NCBI GenBank assembly: GCA_027365385.1
Contig: DAHXNN010000240.1
Location: 1 to 40,025, forward strand
DNA: 40,025 nt
Direction of reading: 5' to 3'
Source of the DNA: Acidimicrobiaceae bacterium
GTDB taxonomy: Bacteria > Actinomycetota > Acidimicrobiia > Acidimicrobiales > Bog-793
Part shown: piece after piece, positions 26,017-33,701 of the stretch
Layout: each line of letters opens with the position of its first letter
Position numbering within the stretch: the first letter of the stretch is position 1
Notes under the pieces: model-generated
Seen by the model: only the letters and a program-made list of their open reading frames with translations
Database searches by the model: none
What the model was told of the DNA's origin: nothing
Program-made: the position numbers and the translations under genes

Positions 26017-27218
26017 TGCGCACGAGCACCGCGCTCTATCCGTTCGACGTCGTCGGTGACCCCGAGGCCGCCGGAGCTGTCGCGGCTCTCGGGGTCGGCG
26101 AGGTGAGCCTCGCAGCCTCGTACCACGCCGTGCGCGCTGTCACCCCCCGCCATCCGCGCCACAGGATCGTGACGGCGCAGCGGAGCGCGGTGTACTACGC
26201 GCCGGACGCGCCGACGTGGAGCGGCCGCTACCTCCAGCCGTCGCGTGCCGAAGGAAAGGGGGTCCGGGACAGCTTCGGCCCCGCCCTCGACGAGCTGCGA
26301 GCGGCTGGTCTCGGCGTGAACGCCTGGGTCGTGCTCGCGCATTGCTGCGGGACCGGTGGCGAACAGGCGGCTAGTCACGTGACGAACGCATTCGGCGACA
26401 GCTACCCGTGGGCATTGTGCATAGCGCGCCCCGAGGTCGTCGAGTACGCAGCGACGCTCGCGGGCGAGATCGTCGGGCGCTTCGCGCCCGACGGCGTCGA
26501 GCTCGAGGCCTGCGGGTGGTACGGCTTCGACCACCTGAGCGCGCACGACAAGGTCCATGCCGAGCAGTTGAGCGCGGCAGAACGGTACCTGCTCTCCGTC
26601 TGCTTCTGCGAGGCATGTGCCGGTCTCTACCGAGCGGGCGGAATCGACCTACGGCACTTGCGCGAGGTGGTGACGGGGTCGCTGCGTGACGGCGACGGCC
26701 GGCCGGGCCCAAACGGCTCGATCGGCAGTGTCGGGGCCGAGGACGAGATCCGCGAGCGCCTCGGAGGTGACCTCGCCGACGCGCTGCTCGGTGTGCGCCT
26801 CGCTGCGGCCGACCGGATGCGGCGTGCGGTCGTGTCTGCCGTCCGTGCCGCTGCGCGAGGGCGGAGCATGTTCCTATGGCTCCACGCGCAGGGTGCTCGG
26901 CACGGGGTGGGCGGCAATGTCGGTGTCGACCCCTCCGAGGCGTTGGCGGATGTCGACGGCCTGCTTTACGGGGTCCCTGCGGACAGTCCGGCTGTGATCG
27001 CCGAGGCTGCGAGCGTCGCTCTCGAGCTGTCCGGGCGACGTGTCGGCATCGTCGTCGACGTGCTCGGCGCGAAGGACGACGGTGGCGCGCGGCTGGCGGA
27101 GATGGTGGGGGACGCCCGTGACGCAGGCGCGACCGACCTCCACCTCTACCATGCTGGTCTGGCATCGGCAGAGGGTCGGCGGATCCTCGCCGGTCTGGTG
27201 GACGGGTTCGGGAGCTGA
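26016..27218 (+). CDS. Unrecognised protein, possible TIM-barrel hydrolase-like fold
   Basis: A 400-residue protein I do not recognise. No signal peptide or membrane segment is seen. Alternating beta/alpha pattern is consistent with a (beta/alpha)8 barrel: strands at VNAWVVLAHCC (about 101-111), GVELEACGWYGFDH (160-173), SMFLWLHAQG, VGIVVDVLG and DLHLYHAG. Acidic residues Glu162 and Glu164 at a strand end look catalytic-site-like, as in glycosidases. A Cys cluster CFCEAC (196-201), with HCC (109-111) earlier, could bind metal or be structural. ATG 26016 is preferred because the domain begins there; GTG 25890 is possible. It sits between the importer and its likely IclR regulator and uronate dehydrogenase, so it probably processes the imported compound. 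This is inference. Confidence 0.65.
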   Translation: MRTSTALYPFDVVGDPEAAGAVAALGVGEVSLAASYHAVRAVTPRHPRHRIVTAQRSAVYYAPDAPTWSGRYLQPSRAEGKGVRDSFGPALDELRAAGLGVNAWVVLAHCCGTGGEQAASHVTNAFGDSYPWALCIARPEVVEYAATLAGEIVGRFAPDGVELEACGWYGFDHLSAHDKVHAEQLSAAERYLLSVCFCEACAGLYRAGGIDLRHLREVVTGSLRDGDGRPGPNGSIGSVGAEDEIRERLGGDLADALLGVRLAAADRMRRAVVSAVRAAARGRSMFLWLHAQGARHGVGGNVGVDPSEALADVDGLLYGVPADSPAVIAEAASVALELSGRRVGIVVDVLGAKDDGGARLAEMVGDARDAGATDLHLYHAGLASAEGRRILAGLVDGFGS

Positions 27219-27224
27219 GCGGAC

Positions 27225-28082
27225 ATGGCGGATGGCAAGAGACGGGTAGCGAAGGCTCCTGAGCCGGCGGAGGAGCTCTCGGTCGTCCACCAACCCGTGA
27301 AGTCTGCAGCGAGGACCGTCGAGCTTCTCGAGCACCTGTCACGTGCTGGAGGCATGCACAGCCTCCGGGACATCCAGGAGGTGCTCGGTCACCCGAAGAG
27401 CAGCCTTCACGCGCTCCTGCGCACTCTCGTCGATGCCGGCTGGGTGGAGTCCGACCGCACCGGCACCCTCTACGGCATGGGTCTTCGCGCCCTTCTCGTG
27501 GGCATGTCGTACATCGACGGGGACGAGACGGTCGCGCGGGCAGCGTCGTCGCTCACCTGGCTCGCTACCGAGTCCTCCGAGACGATCCACCTCGCGCGCC
27601 TAGACGGGGCAGATGTCGTCTATCTCGCGACGCGGGACTCTACCCACGAGCTGCGTGTGGTGTCCCGGATCGGGCATCGCCTCCCCGCACACTCGACCGC
27701 GCTCGGCAAGGCTCTCCTCGCCGAGCGGAGCGACGAGGAGCTGAGAGAGCTGCTCCCGAGGCGGCTCGAGGCGCTCACCCCGCATACGGTCACGGACAGG
27801 GCGAAGCTCCTCGCCGAGCTCGTCGAGACGCGCGAGCGGGGCTATGCCGTCGATCGCCAGGAGAACACGATCGGGCTGCGCTGTGTCGGCCTCACGATCG
27901 GCCGGCACGGTCCAGCCCGCGATGCGATCAGCTGCTCCGTGCCGCTCAGTCGCATGGACGACGAGAGAGAGGCTTCCCTCGTGCTGCTCCTGCAGGCTGC
28001 CCGGGAGCGGATCGAGCGTGAGGGCTGGACGCTCGGCCCGGCTCGTGACGAGACGTCGACCTCGAGCCGGAAGGGGAGCTAG
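27225..28082 (+). CDS. IclR-family transcriptional regulator
   Basis: A 285-residue regulator. The N-terminal winged helix (about 25-90) has the IclR pattern: VKSAARTVELLEHLS, then recognition region LGHPKSSLHALLRTLVDAGWVE. The C-terminal effector domain holds LPAHSTALGKALLAE and YAVDRQENTIGLRCVG, the ligand-pocket signatures of the family. It starts six bases after the 26016 gene and is two bases before uronate dehydrogenase, inside the catabolic operon. IclR proteins of such clusters usually respond to the sugar acid and act on the operon and transporter. The dyads at 19019 and 22238 are its most likely targets, by position only. Confidence 0.93.
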   Translation: MADGKRRVAKAPEPAEELSVVHQPVKSAARTVELLEHLSRAGGMHSLRDIQEVLGHPKSSLHALLRTLVDAGWVESDRTGTLYGMGLRALLVGMSYIDGDETVARAASSLTWLATESSETIHLARLDGADVVYLATRDSTHELRVVSRIGHRLPAHSTALGKALLAERSDEELRELLPRRLEALTPHTVTDRAKLLAELVETRERGYAVDRQENTIGLRCVGLTIGRHGPARDAISCSVPLSRMDDEREASLVLLLQAARERIEREGWTLGPARDETSTSSRKGS

Positions 28083-28084
28083 GC

Positions 28085-28888
28085 GTGCCTGTTGCACTCG
28101 TCACCGGAGCCGCGGGGAGGATCGGTCGTTACTTGCGTGCCGATCCGCCACGAGGCTGGGAGCTCCGCCTGCTCGACCGCGTCCCGATACCGGAGGTTCC
28201 CGGCGCGGTCCTCGCCGACGTGTGCGATGTCACGGCGTTGCGTGCGGCCGCCGAGGGCGCCTCGGCAGTGGTCCATCTTGCCGGAGCGATCAGTCCGGCC
28301 GACTCTTTCCAGGAGGTGCTTGCGTCGAACATCGACGGGACCTATCAGGTATTCGAGGCGGCGCGTCTTGCAGGGGTCGAGCGCGTCGTCTTCGCAAGCA
28401 GCAACCACGCGAACGGCTTCGCACCTCGGTCGGCAGCGACCGCTCCAGGTTGCGGAGACCGCCCGGACTCGTACTACGGCGTCTCGAAGCTTTTCGGCGA
28501 GGCGCTCGGCCGGCTCTACTCCGACCGCTACGGCATCCGGGTCGCGTGCTTGAGGATCGGCTCTTGCTTCGACACGCCGACTGCGCCGCGCATGCTCGGG
28601 AGCTGGCTGAGCCCTGCCGACTGCGCGCGCCTCGTCGGCGCCTGCCTGGCGAGCCCAGATCTCACCTACGCGGTCGTCTACGGGATCTCGCGGAACACTC
28701 GCCGGTGGTGGGACCTCGGCCCGGCCGAAGCGCTCGGCTACGAGCCGCTCGACGATGCGGAGGAGTACGCGGCCGGGCTTCTCGCACCGTACGGAGGTCT
28801 CGACCCGTCGAGCCCAGACGAGCCGCAAGGTGGTGCCACTGCCGCGTGGCGTGGAGCCCGGCCGTCCATGCAGGAGGCACTGTCATGA
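28085..28888 (+). CDS. udh: Uronate dehydrogenase (NAD-dependent, extended SDR)
   Basis: A 267-residue NAD-dependent dehydrogenase that oxidises D-glucuronate or D-galacturonate at C1 to the aldarolactone. The Rossmann motif GAAGRIG is at 8-14. The uronate-dehydrogenase signatures are all there: FASSNH (103-108), YGVSKLFGE with Tyr131 and Lys135, LRIGSC, RMLGSWLS, and RRWWDL near the C-terminus. Length (about 265) and order match the Agrobacterium and Pseudomonas enzymes I recall. GTG 28085 is two bases after the IclR stop. Its TGA overlaps the ATG of glucarate dehydratase (ATGA), which gives strong functional support for an oxidative uronate pathway. Confidence 0.9.
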   Translation: MPVALVTGAAGRIGRYLRADPPRGWELRLLDRVPIPEVPGAVLADVCDVTALRAAAEGASAVVHLAGAISPADSFQEVLASNIDGTYQVFEAARLAGVERVVFASSNHANGFAPRSAATAPGCGDRPDSYYGVSKLFGEALGRLYSDRYGIRVACLRIGSCFDTPTAPRMLGSWLSPADCARLVGACLASPDLTYAVVYGISRNTRRWWDLGPAEALGYEPLDDAEEYAAGLLAPYGGLDPSSPDEPQGGATAAWRGARPSMQEALS

Positions 28889-30147
28889 CGAAGATCTCGG
28901 GAGTCACGATCACGCCGGTCGCGTTCCGTGACCCTCCCCTTCTCAACTCGAACGGCGTCCACGAGCCGTTCGCCCTGCGGGCGATCGTCGAGTGCAGGAC
29001 CGACGACGGGCTCGTCGGGCTCGGAGAGACCTATGGCGAGCTCGTCCACCTCGATCGGCTCCGGGCCGTCGCCCCGGCGATCGAGGGTCTCGATCCGTTC
29101 GCCCTGAACGAGCTGCACCACAAGGTCGCGGAGGCTCTCGGCGAGGTGCCCGCCGGCGCGCCGCCGGCACGGAGCCACTGGTCGCGCCCCGCCGAGGAGA
29201 CTTTCGGGGCCTTCGAGGTCGCCTTCTTCGACATCCAGGGCAAGGCTACGGGTCGCACCGTGGCGGAGCTGCTCGGTGGCGCCGTGCGCACCGAGGTTCC
29301 CTATAGCGCCTACCTCTTCTACCGGTGGGCAGAGCACCCGGCGGATCCGGGCTACGAGCCTGACGACTGGGGAGCGGCGCTCGACCCGGCGGACATCGTC
29401 GCCCAGGCGAGCCGGATGGTCGAGCGGTACGGCTTCACCTCCTTGAAGCTCAAGGGTGGGGTGTTCCCCCCCGCTGAGGAGGTCGAGGCGATCCATGCGC
29501 TGCATACGGCATTCCCCGACTACCCACTGCGCATCGACCCGAACGCAGCCTGGTCCGTGGAGACCTCGATAGCGGTGGCGCGCGCTCTCGACGGTGAGCT
29601 CGAGTACCTCGAGGACCCGACCGACGGCATCGACGCGATGGCGGCCGTGGCCGCTCGATCTTCGATGCCGCTCGCGACGAACATGTGTGTCGTCGAGCTC
29701 TCCCACGTCCCACCTGCCGTCGAGAAGAAGGCCGTGGGGATCGTGCTCGCCGACCATCACTACTGGGGAGGACTCTCTGGATCGAGGCGGCTCGCCGGGA
29801 TCTGCGAGACCTTCGGCGTCGGCCTCTCGATGCACTCCAACTCCCACCTCGGCATCAGCCTCGCTGCGATGACCCATCTCGCGGCCGCGACATCCAACCT
29901 CGGCTATGCCTGCGACACGCACCGGCCCTGGCAGGCCGGTGAGGACGTCGTCGCACCTGGCGTGCTCGAGCTCCGGGACGGCTCGGTAGCCGTGCCGAAA
30001 GGACCGGGTCTCGGGGTCGAGCTCGACCGAGACGCACTTCGCGAGCTGGCTGAGCAGTACGAGCGTTGCTCGGTGCGCAGGCGCGACGACACCGGTTACA
30101 TGCAGCGGTTCGACCCGAGCTACGTCCGCCTGCGGCCCCGGTGGTGA
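28885..30147 (+). CDS. gudD: Glucarate dehydratase (enolase superfamily)
   Basis: A 420-residue glucarate dehydratase, D-glucarate to 5-keto-4-deoxyglucarate. Lys188 and Lys190 lie in SLKLKGGVF, Asp218 and Asn220 in RIDPNAAWS, Glu243 in EDPTDG, Asn266 in LATNMCVV, Asp290 in VLADHHYWGG and His317 in SMHSNSHLGISL. The last two blocks and DTHRPWQAGED are specific to glucarate dehydratase rather than to other members of the superfamily. A CAGGAGG SD precedes ATG 28885. The stop codon is inside an exact 12-bp tandem duplication (30137-30160). It acts directly after uronate dehydrogenase; a lactone-opening step or spontaneous hydrolysis is needed between them. Confidence 0.92.
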   Translation: MTKISGVTITPVAFRDPPLLNSNGVHEPFALRAIVECRTDDGLVGLGETYGELVHLDRLRAVAPAIEGLDPFALNELHHKVAEALGEVPAGAPPARSHWSRPAEETFGAFEVAFFDIQGKATGRTVAELLGGAVRTEVPYSAYLFYRWAEHPADPGYEPDDWGAALDPADIVAQASRMVERYGFTSLKLKGGVFPPAEEVEAIHALHTAFPDYPLRIDPNAAWSVETSIAVARALDGELEYLEDPTDGIDAMAAVAARSSMPLATNMCVVELSHVPPAVEKKAVGIVLADHHYWGGLSGSRRLAGICETFGVGLSMHSNSHLGISLAAMTHLAAATSNLGYACDTHRPWQAGEDVVAPGVLELRDGSVAVPKGPGLGVELDRDALRELAEQYERCSVRRRDDTGYMQRFDPSYVRLRPRW

Positions 30148-30160
30148 CCCCGGTGGTGAC
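30137..30160 (+). repeat. 12-bp tandem duplication over the gudD stop codon
   Basis: CCCGGTGGTGAC occurs twice without a gap (30137-30148 and 30149-30160). The first copy contains the TGA stop of glucarate dehydratase. Just downstream, CGCGCCG (30161-30167) and CGGCGCG (30182-30188) form a hairpin that could end or stabilise the transcript in this 100-bp gap. Confidence 0.8.
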
Positions 30161-30247
30161 CGCGCCGCCGCTCCGGTCGGACGGCGCGTCTTGGTCGGGA
30201 GCCGGGGCGCTCACGCGCCGGGCTGAGAAGAGAGAGGGAGACTGACA

Positions 30248-31054
30248 GTGGAGCATTTCTTGCGGGAGTCGTGGAGATCGGGACAGCCCGCGCTCGGGCT
30301 GTGGTGCACGGTCGGCAACACGCTCGTCGCCGAGGCGCTCGCCTCGGTCGAGCCGGACTACGTCTGTGTCGACATGCAGCACGGCAGCTCCTACGAGGGG
30401 AACCTCGTCGGGATGCTCCAGGCCGTCGAAGCCGGTGGGAGCTCGCCGGTCGTGCGGGTGCCGGAGAACAACCCCGCCTCGATCATGAAGGCGCTCGACG
30501 CGGGGGCGAGAGGTGTCATCGTGCCGCTCGTCGAGAGCGGCGAGCAGGCGGCTCGTGCGGTCGAGGCGTGCCGCTTCCCCCCCTACGGGAGCCGTTCGTT
30601 CGGGCCGTTCCGCGCGTCCATCCACGCGAGGACCTCGGACCCGCGCGAGCTCGAGAAGGTCGCCTGCGTCGTGATGGTCGAGACCCGCGCCGGCATCGAC
30701 CACCTCGACGAGATCGTCGAGACCGACGGGCTGACGGCTGTCTACGTGGGTCCGTCGGACCTGAGCATCGCGCTCGGTCTCGCACCGGGCTCGGTCGAGG
30801 ACCCCGGGTTCGTCGCGGTCCTCGAGGAGATCCGCGCCGCGTGTGCCGCGCACGACGTCGTGCCCGGCCTGCACTGCTACGACGGCAGGACCGCGAGGCG
30901 CGCCGTCGAGCAGGGGTTCGGGATGGTCACCGTCGCCGTCGAGCTCCGGGCGCTGCGCGCGGCGCTCGGCGTGGAGCTCGCCGAGGCGCGATCCGCGGTG
31001 CTCCCCGCGGCGGCGACGTCCGCGGCGACACCGGTGACAGGGACGGTGGCGTGA
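30248..31054 (+). CDS. HpcH/HpaI-family class II aldolase (GarL-like)
   Basis: A 268-residue metal-dependent aldolase that splits a 2-keto-3-deoxy or keto-deoxy-aldarate into pyruvate and an aldehyde. Asp42 and His45 (VDMQHG), Arg70 (VVRVPENN), Glu145 (MVETRAG) and Asp171 (GPSDLS) are the catalytic base region, substrate Arg and metal ligands in family order. The start is GTG 30248 behind a GAGAGGGAGA SD. In this operon, after glucarate dehydratase and before tartronate-semialdehyde reductase, 5-keto-4-deoxyglucarate is the natural substrate (GarL activity). Rhamnonate-type keto-deoxy acids are an alternative given the CUT2 importer downstream. The Ala/Thr-rich last 20 residues look disordered. 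Confidence 0.88.
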   Translation: MEHFLRESWRSGQPALGLWCTVGNTLVAEALASVEPDYVCVDMQHGSSYEGNLVGMLQAVEAGGSSPVVRVPENNPASIMKALDAGARGVIVPLVESGEQAARAVEACRFPPYGSRSFGPFRASIHARTSDPRELEKVACVVMVETRAGIDHLDEIVETDGLTAVYVGPSDLSIALGLAPGSVEDPGFVAVLEEIRAACAAHDVVPGLHCYDGRTARRAVEQGFGMVTVAVELRALRAALGVELAEARSAVLPAAATSAATPVTGTVA

Positions 31055-31980
31055 TGGCGGGCTTGCGCTTCGAGGCGAACATCTCGATCCTTTTCACCGA
31101 GCTCCCCCTGCTCGAAAGACCCGCCGCGGCCAAGGCTGCCGGCTTCGACGCAGTCGAGCTCTGGTGGCCCTTCGCGGACCCGGTGCCGCCTGCCGCGGAG
31201 CTCGACCGTCTCGAGGCCGCGCTCCGCGGGGCCGGTGTCGAGCTCGTCGGGCTCAACGTCGACGGTGGTGATCTCGGTGCAGGCGAGCGGGGCCTGCTCT
31301 CGCTGCCCGACGCCGGCGCGCGCTTCGAAGACAACGTCGCCTGTGCGGTCTCTTTCGCCGGGTCTCTCGGGACGACGGTGCTGAACGCCCTCTACGGCAA
31401 CCGGGTCGACGGCGTCGCGCCCCAGGCCCAGGACGAGATCGCGCTCGAGCGGCTCGCGTATGCAGCCGGCGCGGCGGCACGTGTCGGGGCGCGGGTCGTG
31501 CTCGAGACCCAGAACCACCTCGACAGCCCCAGCTACCCGCTGCGAGACCCAGCACAGGCGGCCGCGATCGTCGAAGAGATGCATGCCGACGGCCACGAGA
31601 ACGTCGGCCTCCTCTGCGACTACTACCACCTCGCGGTCGAAGGCTACGACCTCGTCGGCTCGACCGACGCCTTCTTCGCCCTGATCGACCACGTCCAGAT
31701 CGCCGACGCGCCGGGCCGGCACGAGCCGGGCACTGGCGGCATCGACTACGAACGGGTCCTCGGCCATCTCGCAGGCGTCGGCTACGGCGGGTGGGTCGGC
31801 TGCGAGTACCGCCCGAGCGGGAAGAGCGCAGATAGCTTCGGGTGGCTCGAGAGCTTTCGCAGTGACCGACCAGCAGTGCCCGACCAGCAGTGCCCGACCA
31901 GCAGTGCCCGACCAGCAGTGCCCGACCAGCAGTGCCCGACCAGCGATGACCGACCAGTGATGACGGAGGACGTGCGATGA
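31054..31980 (+). CDS. hyi: Hydroxypyruvate isomerase family protein with repeat-encoded tail
   Basis: A 308-residue xylose-isomerase-like TIM barrel of the hydroxypyruvate isomerase group, which interconverts hydroxypyruvate and tartronate semialdehyde. Glu151 (LETQNH) and Glu251 (GCEYRPSG) are the catalytic pair; CDYYH and VQIADAPGRHEPGTGGIDY are hallmark blocks. The core ends near residue 268, the usual family length. The last 40 residues come from a 14-bp tandem repeat (31868-31965), giving a PAVPDQQCPTSSAR-type tail that is surely not conserved. ATG 31054 shares its A with the aldolase stop (TGATG). Its stop overlaps an ATG (31977) inside a 17-bp duplication leading to the next gene. Confidence 0.88.
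   Translation: MAGLRFEANISILFTELPLLERPAAAKAAGFDAVELWWPFADPVPPAAELDRLEAALRGAGVELVGLNVDGGDLGAGERGLLSLPDAGARFEDNVACAVSFAGSLGTTVLNALYGNRVDGVAPQAQDEIALERLAYAAGAAARVGARVVLETQNHLDSPSYPLRDPAQAAAIVEEMHADGHENVGLLCDYYHLAVEGYDLVGSTDAFFALIDHVQIADAPGRHEPGTGGIDYERVLGHLAGVGYGGWVGCEYRPSGKSADSFGWLESFRSDRPAVPDQQCPTSSARPAVPDQQCPTSDDRPVMTEDVR
31868..31965 (+). repeat. 14-bp minisatellite, five perfect plus two degenerate copies
   Basis: GACCAGCAGTGCCC repeats exactly at 31868, 31882, 31896, 31910 and 31924, then degenerates at 31938 (GACCAGCGATGACC) and 31952 (GACCAGTGATGACG). As 14 is not a multiple of three, each copy reads in a different frame and any copy gain or loss changes the C-terminus of the isomerase. 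Confidence 0.92.
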
Positions 31981-32003
31981 CGGAGGAAGTGCGATGACAG
32001 AGG
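31960..32003 (+). repeat. 17-bp tandem duplication carrying SD and start codon
   Basis: ATGACGGAGGACGTGCG, ATGACGGAGGAAGTGCG and ATGACAGAGG begin at 31960, 31977 and 31994, exactly 17 apart. Each copy has an ATG, and the first two have a GGAGGA SD for the next ATG. The third ATG starts the reductase gene. The middle copy makes a six-codon ORF bridging two ATGA overlaps. Confidence 0.85.
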
Positions 32004-32911
32004 TCGGGTTCGTCGGGCTCGGCATCATGGGTGCCCCGATGGCGTCGAACCTCGTGAAGGCGGGCTTCGACGTCGTGGGCTACGACCCGGTCCCGAAAGG
32101 CGTCGAGAGGCTCGTCGAGGCCGGTGGCCGCGCGGCGACGAGCATCGCCGAGGCGGTCGGGACGGCGGACGTCGTCGTGACGATGCTGCCCGACTCCCCG
32201 CAGGTCGAGCAGGTCGCGCTCGGGCGGGACGGCGTCCTCGACCACGCGCGAGGCGGCATCTTGTACATCGACACGAGCTCGATCGCGCCGGAGGTGTCGC
32301 GCCGCGTGAGCAAGGCGGCACGTGAGCGCAACATCCGCCCGCTCGACGCGCCGGTGAGCGGGGGCGAGGCGGGGGCGGTCGAAGGCTCGCTCTCGGTCAT
32401 GGTCGGCGGCGAGCCGGCCGACTTCGCCGCGGCGCGCCCCGTGCTCGACGTCGTCGGAGCGACGGTGGTCCACGTCGGCGGTGACGGTGCGGGTCAGACC
32501 GTGAAGGCAGCGAACCAGCTCGTCGTGGCCGGTGTCATCGAGCTCGTCGCCGAGGCGATCGTGCTGCTCGAGGCGTGCGACGTCGACGTCAAGGCTGCGC
32601 TCGACGTGCTCGCCGGCGGGCTCGCGGGCAACAAGATCCTCGACCGCAAGCGCGCGTCGATGCTCGCCCGCGACTTCCGCCCGGGCTTCCGGGTCGACCT
32701 GCACCACAAGGACCTCGGGATCATGCTCGCGACAGCACGCGAGGCCGGCGTCCCGCTTCCCCTCGGGGGCCTCGTCGCGCAGCTCATGGCGGCGCTTCGT
32801 GCCCGAGGCGGTGGGTCGCTCGACCACTCGGCGCTCCTGCTCCTCGTCGAGGAGCTCGCGGGGCGCGGCTCGGGCCGGACGGTGGCGCTACCCGAGGGCT
32901 CCCCGTCGTGA
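31994..32911 (+). CDS. garR: 2-hydroxy-3-oxopropionate (tartronate semialdehyde) reductase
   Basis: A 305-residue beta-hydroxyacid dehydrogenase. The NAD(P) motif GLGIMGAPM is at 8-16, the substrate loop DAPVSGG at 118-124 (Ser122), catalytic Lys171 in GQTVKAANQ and HHKDLG further on. These are the four family blocks. With a GarL-type aldolase and hydroxypyruvate isomerase directly upstream, reduction of tartronate semialdehyde to D-glycerate is the likely role; 3-hydroxyisobutyrate dehydrogenase is the main alternative by sequence alone. ATG 31994 has GGAGGA five bases upstream within the 17-bp duplication. The C-terminus is rich in Gly and Ala. Confidence 0.88.
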   Translation: MTEVGFVGLGIMGAPMASNLVKAGFDVVGYDPVPKGVERLVEAGGRAATSIAEAVGTADVVVTMLPDSPQVEQVALGRDGVLDHARGGILYIDTSSIAPEVSRRVSKAARERNIRPLDAPVSGGEAGAVEGSLSVMVGGEPADFAAARPVLDVVGATVVHVGGDGAGQTVKAANQLVVAGVIELVAEAIVLLEACDVDVKAALDVLAGGLAGNKILDRKRASMLARDFRPGFRVDLHHKDLGIMLATAREAGVPLPLGGLVAQLMAALRARGGGSLDHSALLLLVEELAGRGSGRTVALPEGSPS

Positions 32912-32924
32912 GGAGCGCGGCCCG

Positions 32925-33656
32925 ATGAGCGACGTGGACGAGCTGCTCGAGCGCCTCGCTGTCTACGACAGCCCGACGCTGTCGAACGCGATCGAGGCCT
33001 TCGGCGTCCGCTCACAGGCCGAGGGCTTCGCAGGTCCGTCGTGTGCCCGGCTCGTCGGCGGACCGGCACCGACGGTCGGACGTGCGGTGACGGCGACGAT
33101 GGGCTCACGCGCACCTCGCAGCGATGCGGCGCAGCGTGCAGCGCTCTACGAGCAGGTCCGCGACACCGACGGCCCTGTCGTCCTCGTCGTGGTTGACATC
33201 GACGAGGAGCCCGGGCACGGGGCCTTCCTCGGCGAGATGCAGGCGACGCTGTTCTCGAAGCTCGGGGCGGTCGGGATCGCCACGAACGGCGCGATCCGCG
33301 ACCTCGAGCAGCTCCGCGCGATGGGCTTTGCCGCGTTCGCCGGCGGCGTCTCGGTGTCCCACGCCTACGCTCACCTCGTCGAGGTCGGCGTCCCGGTCGA
33401 GCTCGCGGGGCTGCGCGTCGCCCCCGGTGACGTGCTGCACGGCGACGAGCACGGCCTGCTCGGCGTGCCGGCGGGGCTCGTCGACGCACTTTCCCCGGTC
33501 GCCGACGCGATCGTCGAGGCGGAGAGGGCGGTGCTCGCCTGGGTCACGTCCGCAGACTTCGCGGCCGGCGAGATCCTCGAGCGGCTGGCGACGGTGAGGT
33601 CGGCAGCAGCCTCGGCAGCTGCCCCCGCTAGCGCGGCACCGCTGCGGGCGGGTTGA
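32925..33656 (+). CDS. RraA-like protein (HMG/CHA aldolase-type)
   Basis: A 243-residue member of the RraA/4-hydroxy-4-methyl-2-oxoglutarate aldolase fold. The segment GEMQATLFSKLGAVGIATNGAIRDLEQL (103 onward) carries the Gly-Glu and Arg125-Asp126 of the active-site motif, and PGDVLHGDEHGLLGVP contains the Asp-rich partner loop. The presence of the R-D pair suggests a metal-dependent lyase or decarboxylase rather than an RNase E inhibitor. ATG 32925, with AGGAG shortly upstream, is 13 bp after the reductase stop; it ends the operon. Homologues in sugar-acid clusters have poorly known substrates, so I leave the reaction open. Confidence 0.82.
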   Translation: MSDVDELLERLAVYDSPTLSNAIEAFGVRSQAEGFAGPSCARLVGGPAPTVGRAVTATMGSRAPRSDAAQRAALYEQVRDTDGPVVLVVVDIDEEPGHGAFLGEMQATLFSKLGAVGIATNGAIRDLEQLRAMGFAAFAGGVSVSHAYAHLVEVGVPVELAGLRVAPGDVLHGDEHGLLGVPAGLVDALSPVADAIVEAERAVLAWVTSADFAAGEILERLATVRSAAASAAAPASAAPLRAG

Positions 33657-33701
33657 CCGGTAGGCCCCCGCGTCCGGCCCTCCGGCTCTGGTCGGCGTCG
33701 C

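Noticed and set aside
31868-31965. CRISPR array
   Set aside because: The 14-bp units are contiguous with no spacers and no cas genes nearby; it is a tandem minisatellite.
33657-33701. Terminator between the RraA-like and LacI genes
   Set aside because: The gap has CCGG palindromes but no stem longer than three or four pairs.
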